Positions 45,822 to 59,569 of a stretch of 64,000 nucleotides of DNA are shown here, piece by piece. This DNA is from Sanderia malayensis (taxonomy: Eukaryota > Cnidaria > Scyphozoa > Semaeostomeae > Pelagiidae). The notes beneath the pieces are model-generated. The model was not told the DNA's origin. It did no database searches and was given only the letters and a program-made list of their open reading frames with translations. Each line of letters opens with the position of its first letter. The stretch's first letter is position 1. The position numbers were made by a program, and so were the translations under genes. The stretch covers positions 186,001-250,000 of the forward strand of contig RQOL01000730.1 of assembly GCA_013076295.1 (NCBI GenBank), read 5' to 3'.

Positions 45822-47413
45822 AGGAGGATCACATGGATGTTGAAAACGGAAGAGAGCAAGGAGAACAAATGCGTGCTGCATTGAATCGAGAACAACAAGT
45901 GGTATACACAGCCATTATTCAAGCATTTGAGGTGCAATCAGAACAGAACTGTCACTTTCTCGACGGACCAGCTGGCACAGGAAAAACATTTCTCTACAAC
46001 ACGTTGGTTCGCAACCTCAATGCTTCTGAACACAAAGTTCAGTGTATGGCTTGGTCAGGAATTGCAGCAACACTGCTTATCAATGGCAGAACATCGCATT
46101 CACAATTCCAAATTCCAATACCATTGAAGCTAGAATCAACATGCAATGTCAAAAGACAGAGCCGAAGAGCGCAACTGTTGCGTGAGACAACCCTGTTTAT
46201 ATGGGATGAAGCTTCAATGATACCAGCATTGGCATTACAAGCAGTTGACAGATTGCTTCGGGATATCACAAGAGTTGACAAGCCATTTGGTGGCAAATTC
46301 ATGTTACTTGGTGGCGATTTTAGACAAGTTCTACCGGTTGTTCCCAAGGCAGGAAGAGAGCAAATCTTATCAGAGAGTCTTAACTCATATCAAATCAGTG
46401 ATTTGTGGGCACAGTTTCAACAACATCGCCTGCACACAAACATGAGAGCTGTTCAAGATCAATCGTACAGAGAATTCTCAGAATGGCTCCTAAGACTCGG
46501 CAACAAACAAGAACCACATGATGCACTTGACAATATCACTTTGCCACATCAAATATGCACATCTTCGCAAGAGGAAATGCTCAACTTCATATATCCCGAG
46601 CCTAATACACCACAGTCCCACCTCATGCTGGATCCGGTAACCATGTCAGAACGTTGTTGTCTTACCCCAAAGAATGACTTCTCACATCAAATCAATGACA
46701 TCATTCTGGAAAGACTGCAAACCCCTGAAAGAACATACTACAGCACAGACAGTGTGATAACAGAAGATCCAGATGAGGAGGCGGCATATCCAATTGAGTT
46801 TATCAACAATCTAACTCCTAATGGATTGCCGTTACACCGACTTAGACTCAAGGTATAATCTTCCTATGTAATAATTACGTATACATGAATTGAAGTCCAC
46901 ACTAATGGCACTTTTTTAAGCCTGATTATCCTTCCTTATCACAGTACTATAATGCAAAATACACATTGTTATTTGCAACTCTCTTTGTTTAAGGTTGGTG
47001 CAACAATCATTCTTCTGAGGAATCTAAATCCAAGGAAAGGTCTTTGCAATGGCACAAGACTCATTGTACGCCATCTCTGATGTAACGTCATCACAGCAGA
47101 GATCATCACGAGGGAACACATAGGCCAGCAGATCATGATTCCAAGAATAACATTTTCAACACAAGACACTGAGATGCCGTTCAACATCAAGCGACGGCAA
47201 TTTCCAGTCAGACTAGCATACTGCCTTACTATCAACAAGGCACAGGGACAATCTCTGAGGTATGTTGGTTTGTATTTACCTGAGCCCGTGTTCACACATG
47301 GTCAGTTATATGTGGCCATGTCAAGAGCAACATCATTTGACGGGCTCAAAGTATTCCTCCCAGAGGAAACACACATGAAGACAAAAAATATTGTCTTCCA
47401 AGAAGTCCTGTAA
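45822..47413 (+). pseudogene. Helitron Pif1-like helicase part, left copy
   Basis: Two exons, 45822-46852 and 46994-47413. The first has Walker A GPAGTGKT, Walker B WDEAS and GGDFRQVLPVVP, all typical of the Pif1-like helicase domain of RepHel. The second ends with the conserved AYCLTINKAQGQSL and QLYVAMSRATSFDGLKVF. One TGA at about 47079-47081 replaces the CGA of the right copy, a C-to-T change in a CpG. Apart from that stop, this is the best preserved helicase of the two copies. Confidence 0.8.
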
Positions 47414-50062
47414 AGGTCTTCACAAAGGTCTTTTGAGGTCTTTTGAGCATAAATCGCGTTGCTCTCAAGGGCGTCTACCAAAATACACACACACCAAACA
47501 CGAGGGCTCAGATTGTGGTTCTACCGGATCGGCTTTGTTGCACTTTATAGTGTGATGAACATTCATTTCTGGTTTGCCACCCCACTCCAGTCAATAAGAG
47601 CCACCAAGAACGATCCGGACACTTTCACAACACTCCAGTGTCCAGGGGTGTTTATCAACAACAACACGATCTGGGTCCTGCGTAGCGCCTGTATCAAAAG
47701 AGATATGCTTTGCCATGCTCTCCGATATTGCCTATGGGAGTATGGCTTTCCTTTTCTCTGTGAAAACTGCAATCTGTCCATTGACAATAGTTTTTTCGGA
47801 TAAGAAATTGCATACAACATTAAGATTACCCCTCTCTCATCCCAATAACTAATGATAACTAATGCACTTACTAAATTTAACTCTTGAATATGTAGTATTA
47901 CATATTCCAAATTAAAATTGCAGTTTTCATGAACACCAAGGAAACCTCGAACAAAGGTTGCCCCTTGAAGTTGGTGTTCGAGCTTTAAACTTATGTAATC
48001 GGCAATCTTCTTTTTTTACTATGACCAAACTTAATCGTGAGAACGCACGAAGCATCGAGAGAACAGATATCCGTGTCGTTGATTTGTGCCACGCGGGTGT
48101 GAACTTGATATTGAACAATGCTGTCAACATCGCTGGACATTCCACAAATTGAGACTAATGAAGACATTAATACAATCCACATACGGGACCAATGATCTCT
48201 CATTCATCTTCACCATCCATTGATAACTGTCAAGAATAATAATTAATTAATTACTATTTTTTTTACTAATGTATCATATACAAAAAAGTGCAGGATTAAT
48301 CTACTCTCTGTTTTAGTATCTAATAACCTTCATCAATGTTAATTTTTAATGAGATGCATTTCTGTAGTTCATCTTAACCAATGATAGCAGTTTATTGGAC
48401 ATTTAAACGAGGCCATTATATTACATTTAAAAAGACTGTGGCCTCAATTCCATCAATGGCACCCCTAACTTTGGAAATGCCTTATTATGAAATATGAACT
48501 TGATTCATGAAACAGCTTATAACTTTGCCATCACAAAAAGTTATCAAGAGGACAACTTTAAGTTTGAAAACTATCTCCAGATTTACAGAGAGCATTTTCA
48601 ATGTGTCTTACAGGTAGGTGAATACATTTAGATATCATATTTAACTATTTGCAATTCAATCACCAGCTTAATTTTGGTTAGGCCATCCAAACTTCACTGA
48701 TTGCCCCAACACACGACACAACAGTTCCTTCGGTTAGGCCATGCAAACCTCAACAATTATTTTACAACTTTACAGTTTCGCTGTTTCAAAAATAAATTTC
48801 TGGTGGCCTGACTATATGTGCCTATGAGTACAAGCTTTGACTCAAAATAATTCTTCCAGTTTTATGGATTCCTTTGTGTTCATTGGCTGGCTTTATGTGT
48901 TACATACATCAACATCTTGAAACTAAAGTTTTTTCCCAATAGTAATGATGAATGACCTAAAAATCATCTTAAAAGGCTTTTCCTGTTTAGTTTCATTGTT
49001 GTATGTTAAGGAAACTATACTGTAATGATGTTTACAGTAATAATTGTATTAAGCTCTTCTAGGAAAACTAACCTCCATGTTACATACACACACTGTAAGG
49101 TCATCTAATTAATAATTCATGCATTACATGAACACTTAACAATTGACATTTACCAACCTCTTAATGCACAAGTGCATAAAGCCAATGAAAATATATTACA
49201 ACAACATGAAAGTTTGTTTCCACTAACTGATAAACAATCTCTATCTACCTCTTTCTATTAAGACATGAAGTTATGTAGGAAAACAAAGATAATTTTCACA
49301 GATTTGGAATTTCAAACATGTTTTTCAAGTAATCCACAAGGGGAATCAATCAATACGGCTTCACAACTATAATATTGTTCTATTGTCCTGTATTATTTGG
49401 CACTATTAATTATTTCTTTTTTCCCATATGATACTTAGTGAAACAAATGCTGAAGTGCTGAACCAAAGCTGTCAATGTCACTAATGTTTGCTATTCACAC
49501 AATGCAATTGTCAAATGGCTGAAGCAAACATTTACTACAACATATATGAAAAGTCAATGGAATCCTTAACAAAGTCACGGAAAAAGAATTCTGTCTAGGT
49601 AAGTTTCAATCACATTTTAATTCCACTAGCCTTTTGTGACAGGCTATTGCCTCATAATAATTGACTGAAATGGGAAACTGCTAAAATGACAATGTATTAC
49701 CTACATCATTGTGATTCAAATGAGATTCTTGCCCAATATCAAACCTCATCTGTTTGACCTATGTATATTAGTCAAATTTAAGTTAACTTACGATTTACAT
49801 TAATTAGCTTTTCACTAACCTTTCACCAAAAGTATTGTGTTTTCAGAGGTTTATTGCCACCATATGATCATTTTGCCTGTCCACCAATACGAGGCTACAT
49901 TTCTCAAAACGAGGCTAATCTGTCAATCTCTATTCATACACCCTCAAAAATGTCCTGTACTACTGGAAGCAAAAGCGAATAGAACACGCGCATGCATACC
50001 AACCAGCTAACTAATCTCAACAACAGACTATCATGCGAGCGCAGCAAACCAATCAATTGGAC

Positions 50063-50168
50063 GGGGCATGAGCGTTAGCGAATGCAGCGGGCGAAGCGCG
50101 CCAACCAGATTAACCTTTTTTTACTTGACGGGCTGGGGCGAACGAGCGAAGCGAGTGATGACCCCTAG
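50063..50168 (+). repeat. Helitron 3' terminal module
   Basis: About 105 bp from GGGGCATGAGCG through ACCAGATTAACC and TTTACTTGACGGGC to the terminal stem and CTAG. The same module ends the elements at 16731, 51725 (reverse) and 62907 (reverse), and is duplicated inside several of them. It is probably the 3' recognition and termination region for the Helitron machinery. Confidence 0.8.
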
Positions 50169-50173
50169 TCTAG

Positions 50174-50547
50174 TATATAATATAATGTTGTATATTAGGA
50201 AGAAACATTGACTGATAGGGCGCACTTTGTGCGCTGCATTCGCTTATGCCCATGCCCCTTTAAACCCCAGATACAATGGGTTAGCTCGCTGCGCTCGCCT
50301 GTCCATCTATTATCAAGAAACATTGGCTGATAGGGCGCACTTTGTGCACTGCATTCGCTAACGCTCATGCCCCTTTCAACCCCACGTACAATGGGTTAGC
50401 TCGCTGCGCTCGGCTGTCCATCTATTATCAAGAAACATTGGCTATACATACATACATACATACTACCGACATACATACATACCCACCTACATACATACAT
50501 ACATACATACATACCGACATACATACATACCTACATACATACATACA

Positions 50548-50579
<32 letters not shown>

Positions 50580-51576
50580 AACCTACTATATACCTACTAT
50601 ACCAACATACTATACCTACTATACCTATTATGCAAACATACTATACTTACTATACCTACTATACAAACATGCTATGCCTACTATAAAAAGATACTATACC
50701 TACTATACCTACTATAAAATCATACTATACCTACTATAAAAACATACTATACCCACAATGCCTACTAAAAAAACATACTATGCATACTATACCTACTATA
50801 CAAACATACAAACACTTTGCAAAAGTTTAAATGAAGAAAATCGTGCAATTAGCGCCTGAAAAATTCATAACTTTGACTTTGTTTTCATTGGGCCTAAGCG
50901 TTGCAAGCATGCTGAAGCAACGCTTACTACAAAAACAACAACTATTTCAACTTAAAATACAAAACAAAGCTATCACCTGTGTTTTTTATTGTCTTGTGCA
51001 ACTCTCCAGGGTCTTTGAAATAAATAGCAGTTTTTTGCAAAGATAATTCAGGCGGTAAGACACTTTGAAAGGCCCCTTTGTGTGCAAAACAAAAACACGC
51101 GTCCTCTTCTCCAAAAGTACCTGCTGCAACCGAGGGCGAAAAACGAAAAACGATCGACAACGCACGTGGGTCGCGCGAAAAGAGCCAATCAAATTGCAGG
51201 AAAAGGCGAAACGGGTCACGTGAAGAGCGAATACTCTGTTCGAAAATAGAGTTTGCGACGCGAATTTGGAAGTTTCGCCGGCATAAACCGTAGTTTTTTC
51301 GTGATAGCACAATTAGCAGAATAATTAATGGAATAATTCAATAATTTGGGGGAAAATCGAAAAACAAAATCCATTACCCTGGTTAAAATAATAAACTAAA
51401 CATTAAGTGTGAATTTCATTGCCATATACCCACATACAAAAAAGCCTTTGTGATTACACGGTTCGCCGTTTAGGCCCATTGTTTTTGGACGTTCGACCTA
51501 TTGTTTCGGGTCGAATCTATTGTTTTTGGCAGGGAAAGTGCGTCGTCACGTGACATCACAGAATATATATATTAGA
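50174..51576 (-). mobile_element. Non-autonomous Helitron between the two large copies
   Basis: On the minus strand it starts TCTAATATATATATTCTG at 51576, preceded by A. It has the shared 5' module (to about 50830), a CTATACCTACTATA minisatellite (50580-50810), a (CATA)n run (50443-50576) and two copies of a 3'-type module (50210-50440). A CTAG at 50170-50173 may be its end, but the next base on that strand is A, not T, so the 3' border is uncertain. Confidence 0.65.
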
Positions 51577-51724
51577 TATATTAGTGAGATTAACAGTTCT
51601 ATTCTGAGCCTGCATTATGCTTATTAGAATTATTTTTTTTAAATAATTTTACTATTGTCTACTATTTTTAATACTCAAAATAAAACCTGATATGTTCCCT
51701 AAAATAGGAGAATTTTTAAAACAA
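51577..51724. other. Short unique spacer
   Basis: 148 bp of AT-rich DNA between two Helitron termini; probably original host sequence. Confidence 0.5.
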
Positions 51725-54172
51725 CTAGGGGTCATCACTCGCTTCGGTCGTTCGCCCCAGCCCGTCAAGTAAAAAAAGCTTAATCTGGTTGGCGGGCTTC
51801 GCACGCTGCATTCGCTCACGCTCATGCCCCATTCAATCGATTGGTTTGCTGCACTTGCCTGATAGTATGTTGTTGAGGTTAGTTAACTGGTTGGTACGCA
51901 TGCGCGTGTTCCATTTGCTTTCACTTATGCTTCCAGTAGTACAGCACACTTTTGGAGTTTTGTGAATGGAGCTTGGCAGATTGGCCACGTTTTGAGAAAA
52001 GTAGTCTCGTATTGGTGGACAGGTAAAAATGGATTATAAAGTGGCAATACACCTCTAAAAACACAATATTTTTGGTGAAATGTTAATGAAAAGCTAATTA
52101 ATGTAAGTGGTAAGTTCAATTAAACTTGACTAATATACATATGTCATAACAACGAGGTTTGCTATTGTGCAAGTATTTCATTTGAATCAAAATGATGTAG
52201 GTAATACATTGTCATTTTAGCAGTTTCCCATTTCAGTCAATTATTATGAGGCAATAGCCTGTGACAAAATGCTAGTCAAATTAAAATGTGATTGAAACTT
52301 ACCTAGGCAAAATTCTCTTTCCATGAGTATGTTAAGGATTCCATTGAAAGAGGTAGATAGAGATTGTTTATCAATTAGTGGAAACAAACTTTCATGTTGT
52401 TGCATTATATTTTCATTGGCTTTCTGCACTTGTGCAGTAAGAGGTTGGTAAATGTCAATTGTTAAGTGTTCATGTAATGCATGAAATATTAATTAGATGA
52501 CCTGACAGTGTGTGTATGCAACATCCAGGTTAGTTTTCCTAGAGCTCAATACAATTATTACTGTACATATCGTTATATTAGTTTCTTTGACATACAACAA
52601 TGAAACTAAACAGGAAAAGCCTTTGAAGATGATTTTTAGGTCATTCATCATTAATATTGGGAAAACTTTAGTTTAAAGAAGATGTTGATGTATGTAACAC
52701 ATAGAGGAGGCAATGAACACAAAGGAATCCATAAAGTGGCAAATACTGGAAGAATTATTTTGAGTCCAAGCTTGCACTCGTAGGCACATATAGTCAGGGC
52801 ACCAGAAATTTATTTTTGAATCAGCGAAAAGGTGAAGATGTAAAACAATTGTTGACGTTTGCATGGCCTGACCGAAGAAACTGTCGTGTTGTGTCGGGGC
52901 AATCAGTGAAGTTTGGATGGCCTAACAAAAATTTAGCTAGTGATTGAATTGCAAATAGTTAAATATAAGATGTAAATGTATTCACTTACCTGTAAGACAC
53001 GTTGAAAATGTTCTCTGTAAATCTGGAGATAGTTTTCGAACTTTAAATTGTCCTCTTGATAAACTTTGGTGATGGCAAAGTTCAGCTGTTTCTTGAATCA
53101 AATTCATGTTTCATAATGGAGCATTTCAAAAGTTAGCGGTGCCATTGATGGAAATGAGGCCAACGCCAAAGTCTTTTTCAATATAATACAATGGCCTCGT
53201 TTCAATGTCATATAAACTGCTATTATTGGTCAAAATAAACTACAGAAATGCATCTTATTAAAGATGAACATTGATGAAGCTTATTAGATACTAACAGAGA
53301 GTAGATTAATCCTGCAATTTTGTTATATATGATACATTAGTACAAAAACAGTAAACAATTAATTACTATTCTTGACAGTTATCAATAGATGGTGAAGATG
53401 AATGAGAGATAATTGGTGCCGTCTGTAGATTGTACTAATGTCTTCATTCATCATGTGGAGTGTTCGGCGACGTTGACAGCATTGTTCAATATCAAATTCA
53501 CACTCGCATGGCACAAATCAACGACACGGATGTCTCTTCTCTTGATGCTTCGTGCATTCTCACCAAAAAGTTTGGTCATGGTAAAAAAAAAGATTGCCGG
53601 TTACATTAGTTTAAAGCTCGAACACCAACTTCAAGGGGTAACCCTTGTTCGAGGTTTCCTTGGTGTTCATGAAAACTGCAATTTTAATTTGGAATATGTA
53701 ATACTACATATTCAAGAGTTAAGTTTAATAAGTACATTAATTATCATTAGTTGTTGGGATGAGAGAGTCATAATCTTAATGTTATATGCAATTTCTTGTC
53801 AAAAACAGCTATGGTTAATGGAGAGATTGCAGTTTTCACAGAGAAAAGGAAAGCCTTACTCCCATAGGCAATATCGGAGAGCATGGCAAAGCATATCTCT
53901 TTTGATACAGGGGCTACGCAGGACCCGGATCGTGTTGTTGTTGATAAACACCCCCGGACACTGGAGTGTTGTGAAAGTGTCCAGATCGTTCTTGGTGGAT
54001 CTTAATAACTGGCGTGGCATGGGAAACCAGGAATGAATGTTCATCACACTATAAAGTTCAACAAAGCCGATCCGGTAGAACCACAATCTGAGCCCTTGTG
54101 TTTGGTGTGTGTGTATTTTGGTAGACGCCCATGAGAGCAACGCGATTTTTGCTCTATGGTTTGTGAAGACCT

Positions 54173-55741
54173 TTACAGGACTTCTTGGAAGACAATATTT
54201 TTTGTCTTCTTGTGTGACTTCTCTGGGAGGAATACTTTGAGCCCTTCAAATGATGTTGCTCTTGACATGGCCACATATAACTGACCATGTGTGAACACGG
54301 GCTCTGGTAAATACAAACCAGCATACCTCAGAGATTGTCCCTGTGCCTAGTTGATAGTAAGGCAGTATGCTAGTCTGACAGGAAATTGGCATCGCTTGAT
54401 GTTGAACGGTATTTCAGTGTCTTGTGTTGACATTGTTATTCTGGGAATCATGACTGCTGGCCTCTGTGTTCCTTCGTGATGATCTCTGCTGTGATGACGT
54501 TACGTCGGAGATGGCGTACAATGAGTCTTGTGCCTTTGCAAAGACCTTTCTTTGGACTTAGATTCCTCAGAAGAATCATTGTTGCACCAACCTTAAACAC
54601 AGTGAATTGTAAATTACTATTGCATAATATTAGAACATGACTAAAGGATAATGTTGCTTTGTCTAGAATTCATGTCATGTATTATTATTACATAGGAAGA
54701 AAGATTATACCCTTAGTCTAAGTCGGTGTAACGGCAATCCATTAGGAGTTATATTGTTGATAAACTCAATTGGATATGCCGCCTCCTCATCTGGATCCTC
54801 TGTTATCACACTGTCTGTGCTGTAGTATGTTCTTTCAGGGGTTTGCAGTCTTTGCAGAATGATGTCATTGATTTGATGTGAGAAGGCATTCTTTGGGGTA
54901 AGACAACAACGTTCTGACATGGTTACCGGATCCAGCATGAGGTGGGACTGTGGTGTATTAGGCTCGGGATATATGAAGTTGAGCATTTCCTCTCACGAAT
55001 ATGTGGATATTTGATGTGGCAAAGTGATATTGTCAAGTGCATCATGTGGTTCTTGTTTGTTGCCGAGTCTTAGGAGCCATTCTGAGAATTCTCTGTACGA
55101 TTCATCTTGAACAGCTCTCATGTTTGTGTGCAGGCAATGTTGTCGAAACTGTGCCCACAAATCACTGATTTGATATGATTTAAGACTCTCTGATACGATT
55201 TGCTCTCTTCCTGCCTTGGGAACAACCGGTAGAACTTGTCTAAAATCGCCACCAAGTAACATGAATTTGCCACCAAATGGCTTGTCAACTCTTGTGATAT
55301 CCCGAAGCAGTCTGTCAACTGCTTGTAATGCCAATGCTGTTATCATTGAAGCTTCATCCCATATAGATAGGGTTGTCTCACGCAACAGTTGCGCTCTTTG
55401 GCTCTGTCTCTTAACATTGCATGTTGATTCCAGCTTCAATGGTATTGGAATTTGGAATTGTGAATGCGATGTTCTGCCATTGATAAGCAGTGTTGCTGCA
55501 ATTCCTGACCAAGCCATACACTGAACTTTGGGCCCAGAAGCATTGAGGTTGCGAACCAAAGTGTTGTAGAGAAATGCTTTCCCTGTGCCAGCTGGTCCGT
55601 CAAGAAAGTGACAGTTTTGTTCTGATTGCACCTCAATTGCTTCAATAATGGCTGTGTAAACAACTCGTTGTTCTGGATTCAATGCAGCTCGCATTTGTTC
55701 TCCTTGCTCTCTTTCAATTTCAACATCCATATGATCTTCCT
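54173..55741 (-). pseudogene. Helitron Pif1-like helicase part, right copy
   Basis: Exons 54711-55741 and 54173-54591. Walker A reads GPAGTGKA, so the Thr that binds Mg-ATP is lost; WDEAS and GGDFRQVLP remain. A TGA near 54994 replaces CAA of the left copy, and the final exon has a TAG where the left copy has AAG of INKAQGQ, as well as other stops. This copy is more decayed than the left helicase. Confidence 0.8.
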
Positions 55742-55791
55742 CTGAAAACATAAACAATTGTTAATTTGGTAGAAAAAGAAGTATATATTGG

Positions 55792-58700
55792 CTAAATTAT
55801 TACAGTGAATATCATCATGTTAAGTTGTAAATCGCCTTGTTCTGGAATGACAAAGTCGGCCGGTAGCTGAGGAAGGTGATCGTAATTCGTGATGGACAAA
55901 CCATGAACCTTCAAATTGTTGTCAATATCATGTAGACATTGATACATGTGTCTGTCTTGGAAGGATATGTCTGGATTGTTGAGTTGATCACGTCTGACAA
56001 AGTCTTCACTCATCGCTTCTTTGAAGGTGTCAAAGAGTGTTCTGATGTCTGAAGGCGTTTGAAAGAGTAGCAATGTCGCAAACAACTGCCTGAGTTGTGG
56101 TGGCATATTAAAGATGACTGCGTCTTGTAAACAGCGTGTGATTTTGGCATCATCTTCCAATAGGCCAAGAGCTAATGCCGCATCTTTGAAGGAGTCACAT
56201 AGATGTCCTTGTACCTTTCGAAGGTCTTCAAATGACGTAGCTCCTCGTTTATGCAATAGCAAGAGTCTTAAAGCGAATTTTTGCTCGCAAGGTCTAGGCT
56301 GCACTGGAGTTATTCTACCAATGATGGGCATTGTTCTTCTTTGTCAGGCAGTCCATGTTTTTAAACGCTCCTGGAAGTCATAGTGCTCTGGTATCTCATG
56401 GTAGAGGTACTGATGTGCAGCTGGATCTTGCTGGTTGAGTTCAAACCATGCTGTGAGTGTTGTTGTATCACTAATGTTGGTGAGTCTTTGTTCGTCATCG
56501 TTGTCATGAAAGATGGCTTGTTGCTCAAAAGGTAGATGAACAGAAAGCCGTTTGATTACGTGGCTTTTGTCGTGCATGGGGAACTGCAGAAGCTGATGGA
56601 CAGCTTCATGTGGTCCAACATATCTTGCGTTGATGTATTGGCGCACCTCGTCGTGTTCAATGTCTTGAGGTACTTGCTGTTGATTTTTTTCAAGAATTTC
56701 AACATTTGCCACATCATGTCCTTTGTGGATATATTTGAAAATGTCCTTGACACTTTTTACTGTACTGCATATTTCCACGTTGATATGGCACTGATATTTG
56801 ATGAGTAGGTGTCTGTTGTGTGGCACTACCCAGGTATAATTCAAAATGCGATTATTTAGATTGACTGGATGAAGACAGCGTAGTCTATAGAGAGGATAGC
56901 CGTTGACATTGATTTGAGTTTCAGCAACTTGTTTTTTTGGAAAATGCTTTTTGCATTTGTTATTTTCCATGCACATGCATTGAGGATTTAAAATTCCACA
57001 GGGTCCATGTGTCGGGTGTTTTAGGACCAACTTGTGATATTTTGCATCCTGTGGGTCTGGAATCTCTGCTGATATCAGTTGATCCACCTGATAATGAATA
57101 TGACAATTTGATAATAGAAATGACGTACAGAATAGTTAAGCTGTGCATTGCGTATAAATGTCACAATAGCAGAAAGAATTATTAGTACATGTAGTGGATA
57201 CATTACCTGTTGTGGTGTTCGTGGTTTATCAGCTTGCGAAAGAAACAGGATCATGTGTGCGTGTGGTAGTCTTCTCTTTTGAAATTCTATGACATACACA
57301 TGTGCTGTGACATGTCCAAGAATGTTGTTGTGTAGTATGTCTTCGAGTAGTTCTTTGAGTTTGAGTTGAAATACTCGTGTGACAGTCGATCAATGGCCGT
57401 CTGATATGGATGAATGTTTTCTTCTATCTCCTTCCATTTAGGATTGGCAGTCATTGTGAGGAAGATGTCTGGCTTGCCATACTTCCTGACGATTGTCATT
57501 GCATCTTGAAAATGTTGGTACATGTTTCTTTGGCTGCCTGGAAAAGATGATGGTAGAATGATAATACGGCCAACATCAATATGTATGGGCTGATTCGGAT
57601 TATTAGCCCTGGCCATCTGGTTCTCAATTTCAGCTCTTCTGTTGAGATGATCCATCAGGCCTCGATAAGTTTCAACACGAAGCTGAGGTTGATTGTTCAT
57701 AATCCAGCTCAGTTTATTGCCTTCTACTTTTGTATATGCATCTACCAGATACTGTTGAAATAGAAGTGATGCTATGTGGATGGTTGAGAATGCATCCCTG
57801 ACCTGGATTCTGTATGAGTAGTATTCGGTGAGGGTTTTGGTACGGCGCTGACAATTGTTATTTTGTTGACCTCTTACATTTGCAGTAGGCATTCGTTGAA
57901 GGTCCAAACCGTATCCTCTATCACCATGAAAGAACATCAATGGATACTTCAGAGGATCGGCAATGGGATTAGTTGCGTAAATCTTCATGAGATTACCCCG
58001 TCTTATTTGAACTTGTAATTCCCTATCATCAGGATTTGGTGCACCTCCATTCTGTGCTGTGTATATAGCTGCAATTTCTCTGGCAGTAGGATTATCGTAT
58101 CTGCGATCTTGCTGTGGGCGACCTGTTATGACCATTTTGAATGTCGGAACTGGCTGAATGTTTGCAATAGCTTGCTGCCGTTGTTCCTCCAATATTTCAC
58201 CCATGCTTCGATAATGTTGTGCAAATCGATTGACTGCCATCAATTCATTCTGTAGGAGTGCAACAATGTCCAAATCAAGTTGTCGTTCTCTTGCAGTGTT
58301 TTGCCGTTCTTGTAATGCTTGTTGCGTATCCAGGATGTAGAGTTCAGGGTATTTTCTGGATCTGTCTGTTTCTGTTACACCTGTTAACAATCCAACAAAG
58401 CATAAGTTTGGGAATTAGAAATTACACTTGATCAATGATGAGGGAATTGATATTTAACGTATTATGGAATTATGGTAAGTGTAAGCATATTCTATCAATT
58501 ACCTGTCATGTGATATGCCTTTCCATGATTTGTGATAACTGGTGGTCCAGCTCTAGCATGACGTACAATATTAGCCTTCCATGATGACATGGCCATTAAT
58601 GAATTGTATTGGCGGAAGTGCTTTAAGAAATATTTTGATTCGGCGGTATCACCAGTGTATAAGTGCATGACACTGTTTGGAGGTGGTCGAATTAGATCCA

Positions 58701-59345
58701 GAGTGATTAAACCTCCTATGCAACATTTGTTGTACTGTTTTTTGTGTTAAGTTCTTCTTTGAAGTACTTTGCACCACAATGAATGCATGTTCTGGTCATT
58801 TTATTCAAGTGGTGTGGTAATGGGGAGAAGGGGGTGAGGTTTTCAGCTCCATTGTTCTTGGGGACAGGGTTGGGAACTTGCATTTGCTGATCTTCAATGG
58901 GTTCTGGTATCTGATTTTCATCAGGTACTGGAACTGCAACGAGCATCTCGATGTCTGCAGGTTGTTCTCCTGCTTGAAGCTCTTGGTTCAGAATGGAAAG
59001 CTCTTGGTTCTGAATGGGAAGCTCTTGGTTCAGAATGGGAAGCTGTTGGTTCTGAATGGGAAGCTCTTGGTTCAGAATGGGAAGCTCTGGTTCCATGTCC
59101 ATCTCCATTGGCTGTATATCTGGAAGAGGATACTGTGCTGGAAATGGCTGATATTCAGGGGCTTTTAGCTGACGGTTCTCGAGCTGCAATTGTTGAAGAT
59201 CGTTGACGGCTGCAAGTGGGTTATCCACATTTCCTGTCTGTTGAGGCTGAAGTTGTTGATTGATCTGTCTGTGATGCTGTACATTCTCCCGCACTTGATT
59301 TCTACGCCTGGTGCCGGTTATACTTCTCTTGGCCTTGCGCGGCAT
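55792..59345 (-). pseudogene. Helitron RepHel, N-terminal and Rep part, right copy
   Basis: It starts MPRKAKRSIT at 59345, with six LPI(L/Q)NQ heptads and the CIHCG zinc segment, where a one-base loss near 58745 shifts the frame. An intron (donor near 58505, GTAATTG; acceptor before 58384) leads to the Rep exon VTETDRSRKYPELY, with PDIFLTMTANPKWKEI. A 7-bp loss near 57385 shifts the frame again, before the intact HUH site LPHAHMILF (about 57255). An intron follows CCACAACAG|GTAATG. The tyrosine motif reads KDIFKYIHKG, so one of the paired tyrosines is lost. It then continues to 55792 with a further frame change near 56340. Confidence 0.8.
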
Positions 59346-59569
59346 GGTGCACGTTGTTGTTTGAAAGAGAAATATGAACTATGAGATATACAACTATTAA
59401 GCCAAATTAGTGTAAATGTTATTGCTTGTTGACAATGGTCTTAATAGCAACAACAATGGTAATAATTAAAGCCTTGTGTAAAGCTGAAACACAAAGAAGT
59501 AAAGAATAATATTTTTCAAGGGTTCCACAATGATAAGTTGAAATTGGTAAAGAAGAAAATGGAAAAGTA

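Larger units (their letters stand above)
41894..50168 (+). mobile_element. Helitron, autonomous type, left copy
   Basis: It begins TCCTATCTCTTT after an A and ends with the stem GGGGCGAACGAGCGA...GTGATGACCCCTAG before a T. A long 5' leader (41894-43109) precedes a spliced RepHel gene (43110-47413); the ~2.6 kb that follow (47414-50060) are non-coding but conserved with the right copy. About 0.9 kb of the Rep region is deleted (join near 43935) compared with 57668-58567 in the right copy. Alignment with 51725-61671 starts and ends at the element termini, so the two are separate insertions. Confidence 0.85.

Noticed and set aside
53413..54036. Plus-strand 207-codon frame in the right Helitron
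   Set aside because: Antisense to the conserved 3' part of the element; the left copy has only broken pieces of it and no domain is recognisable. The sense frame 47459-47803 likewise has no clear family.
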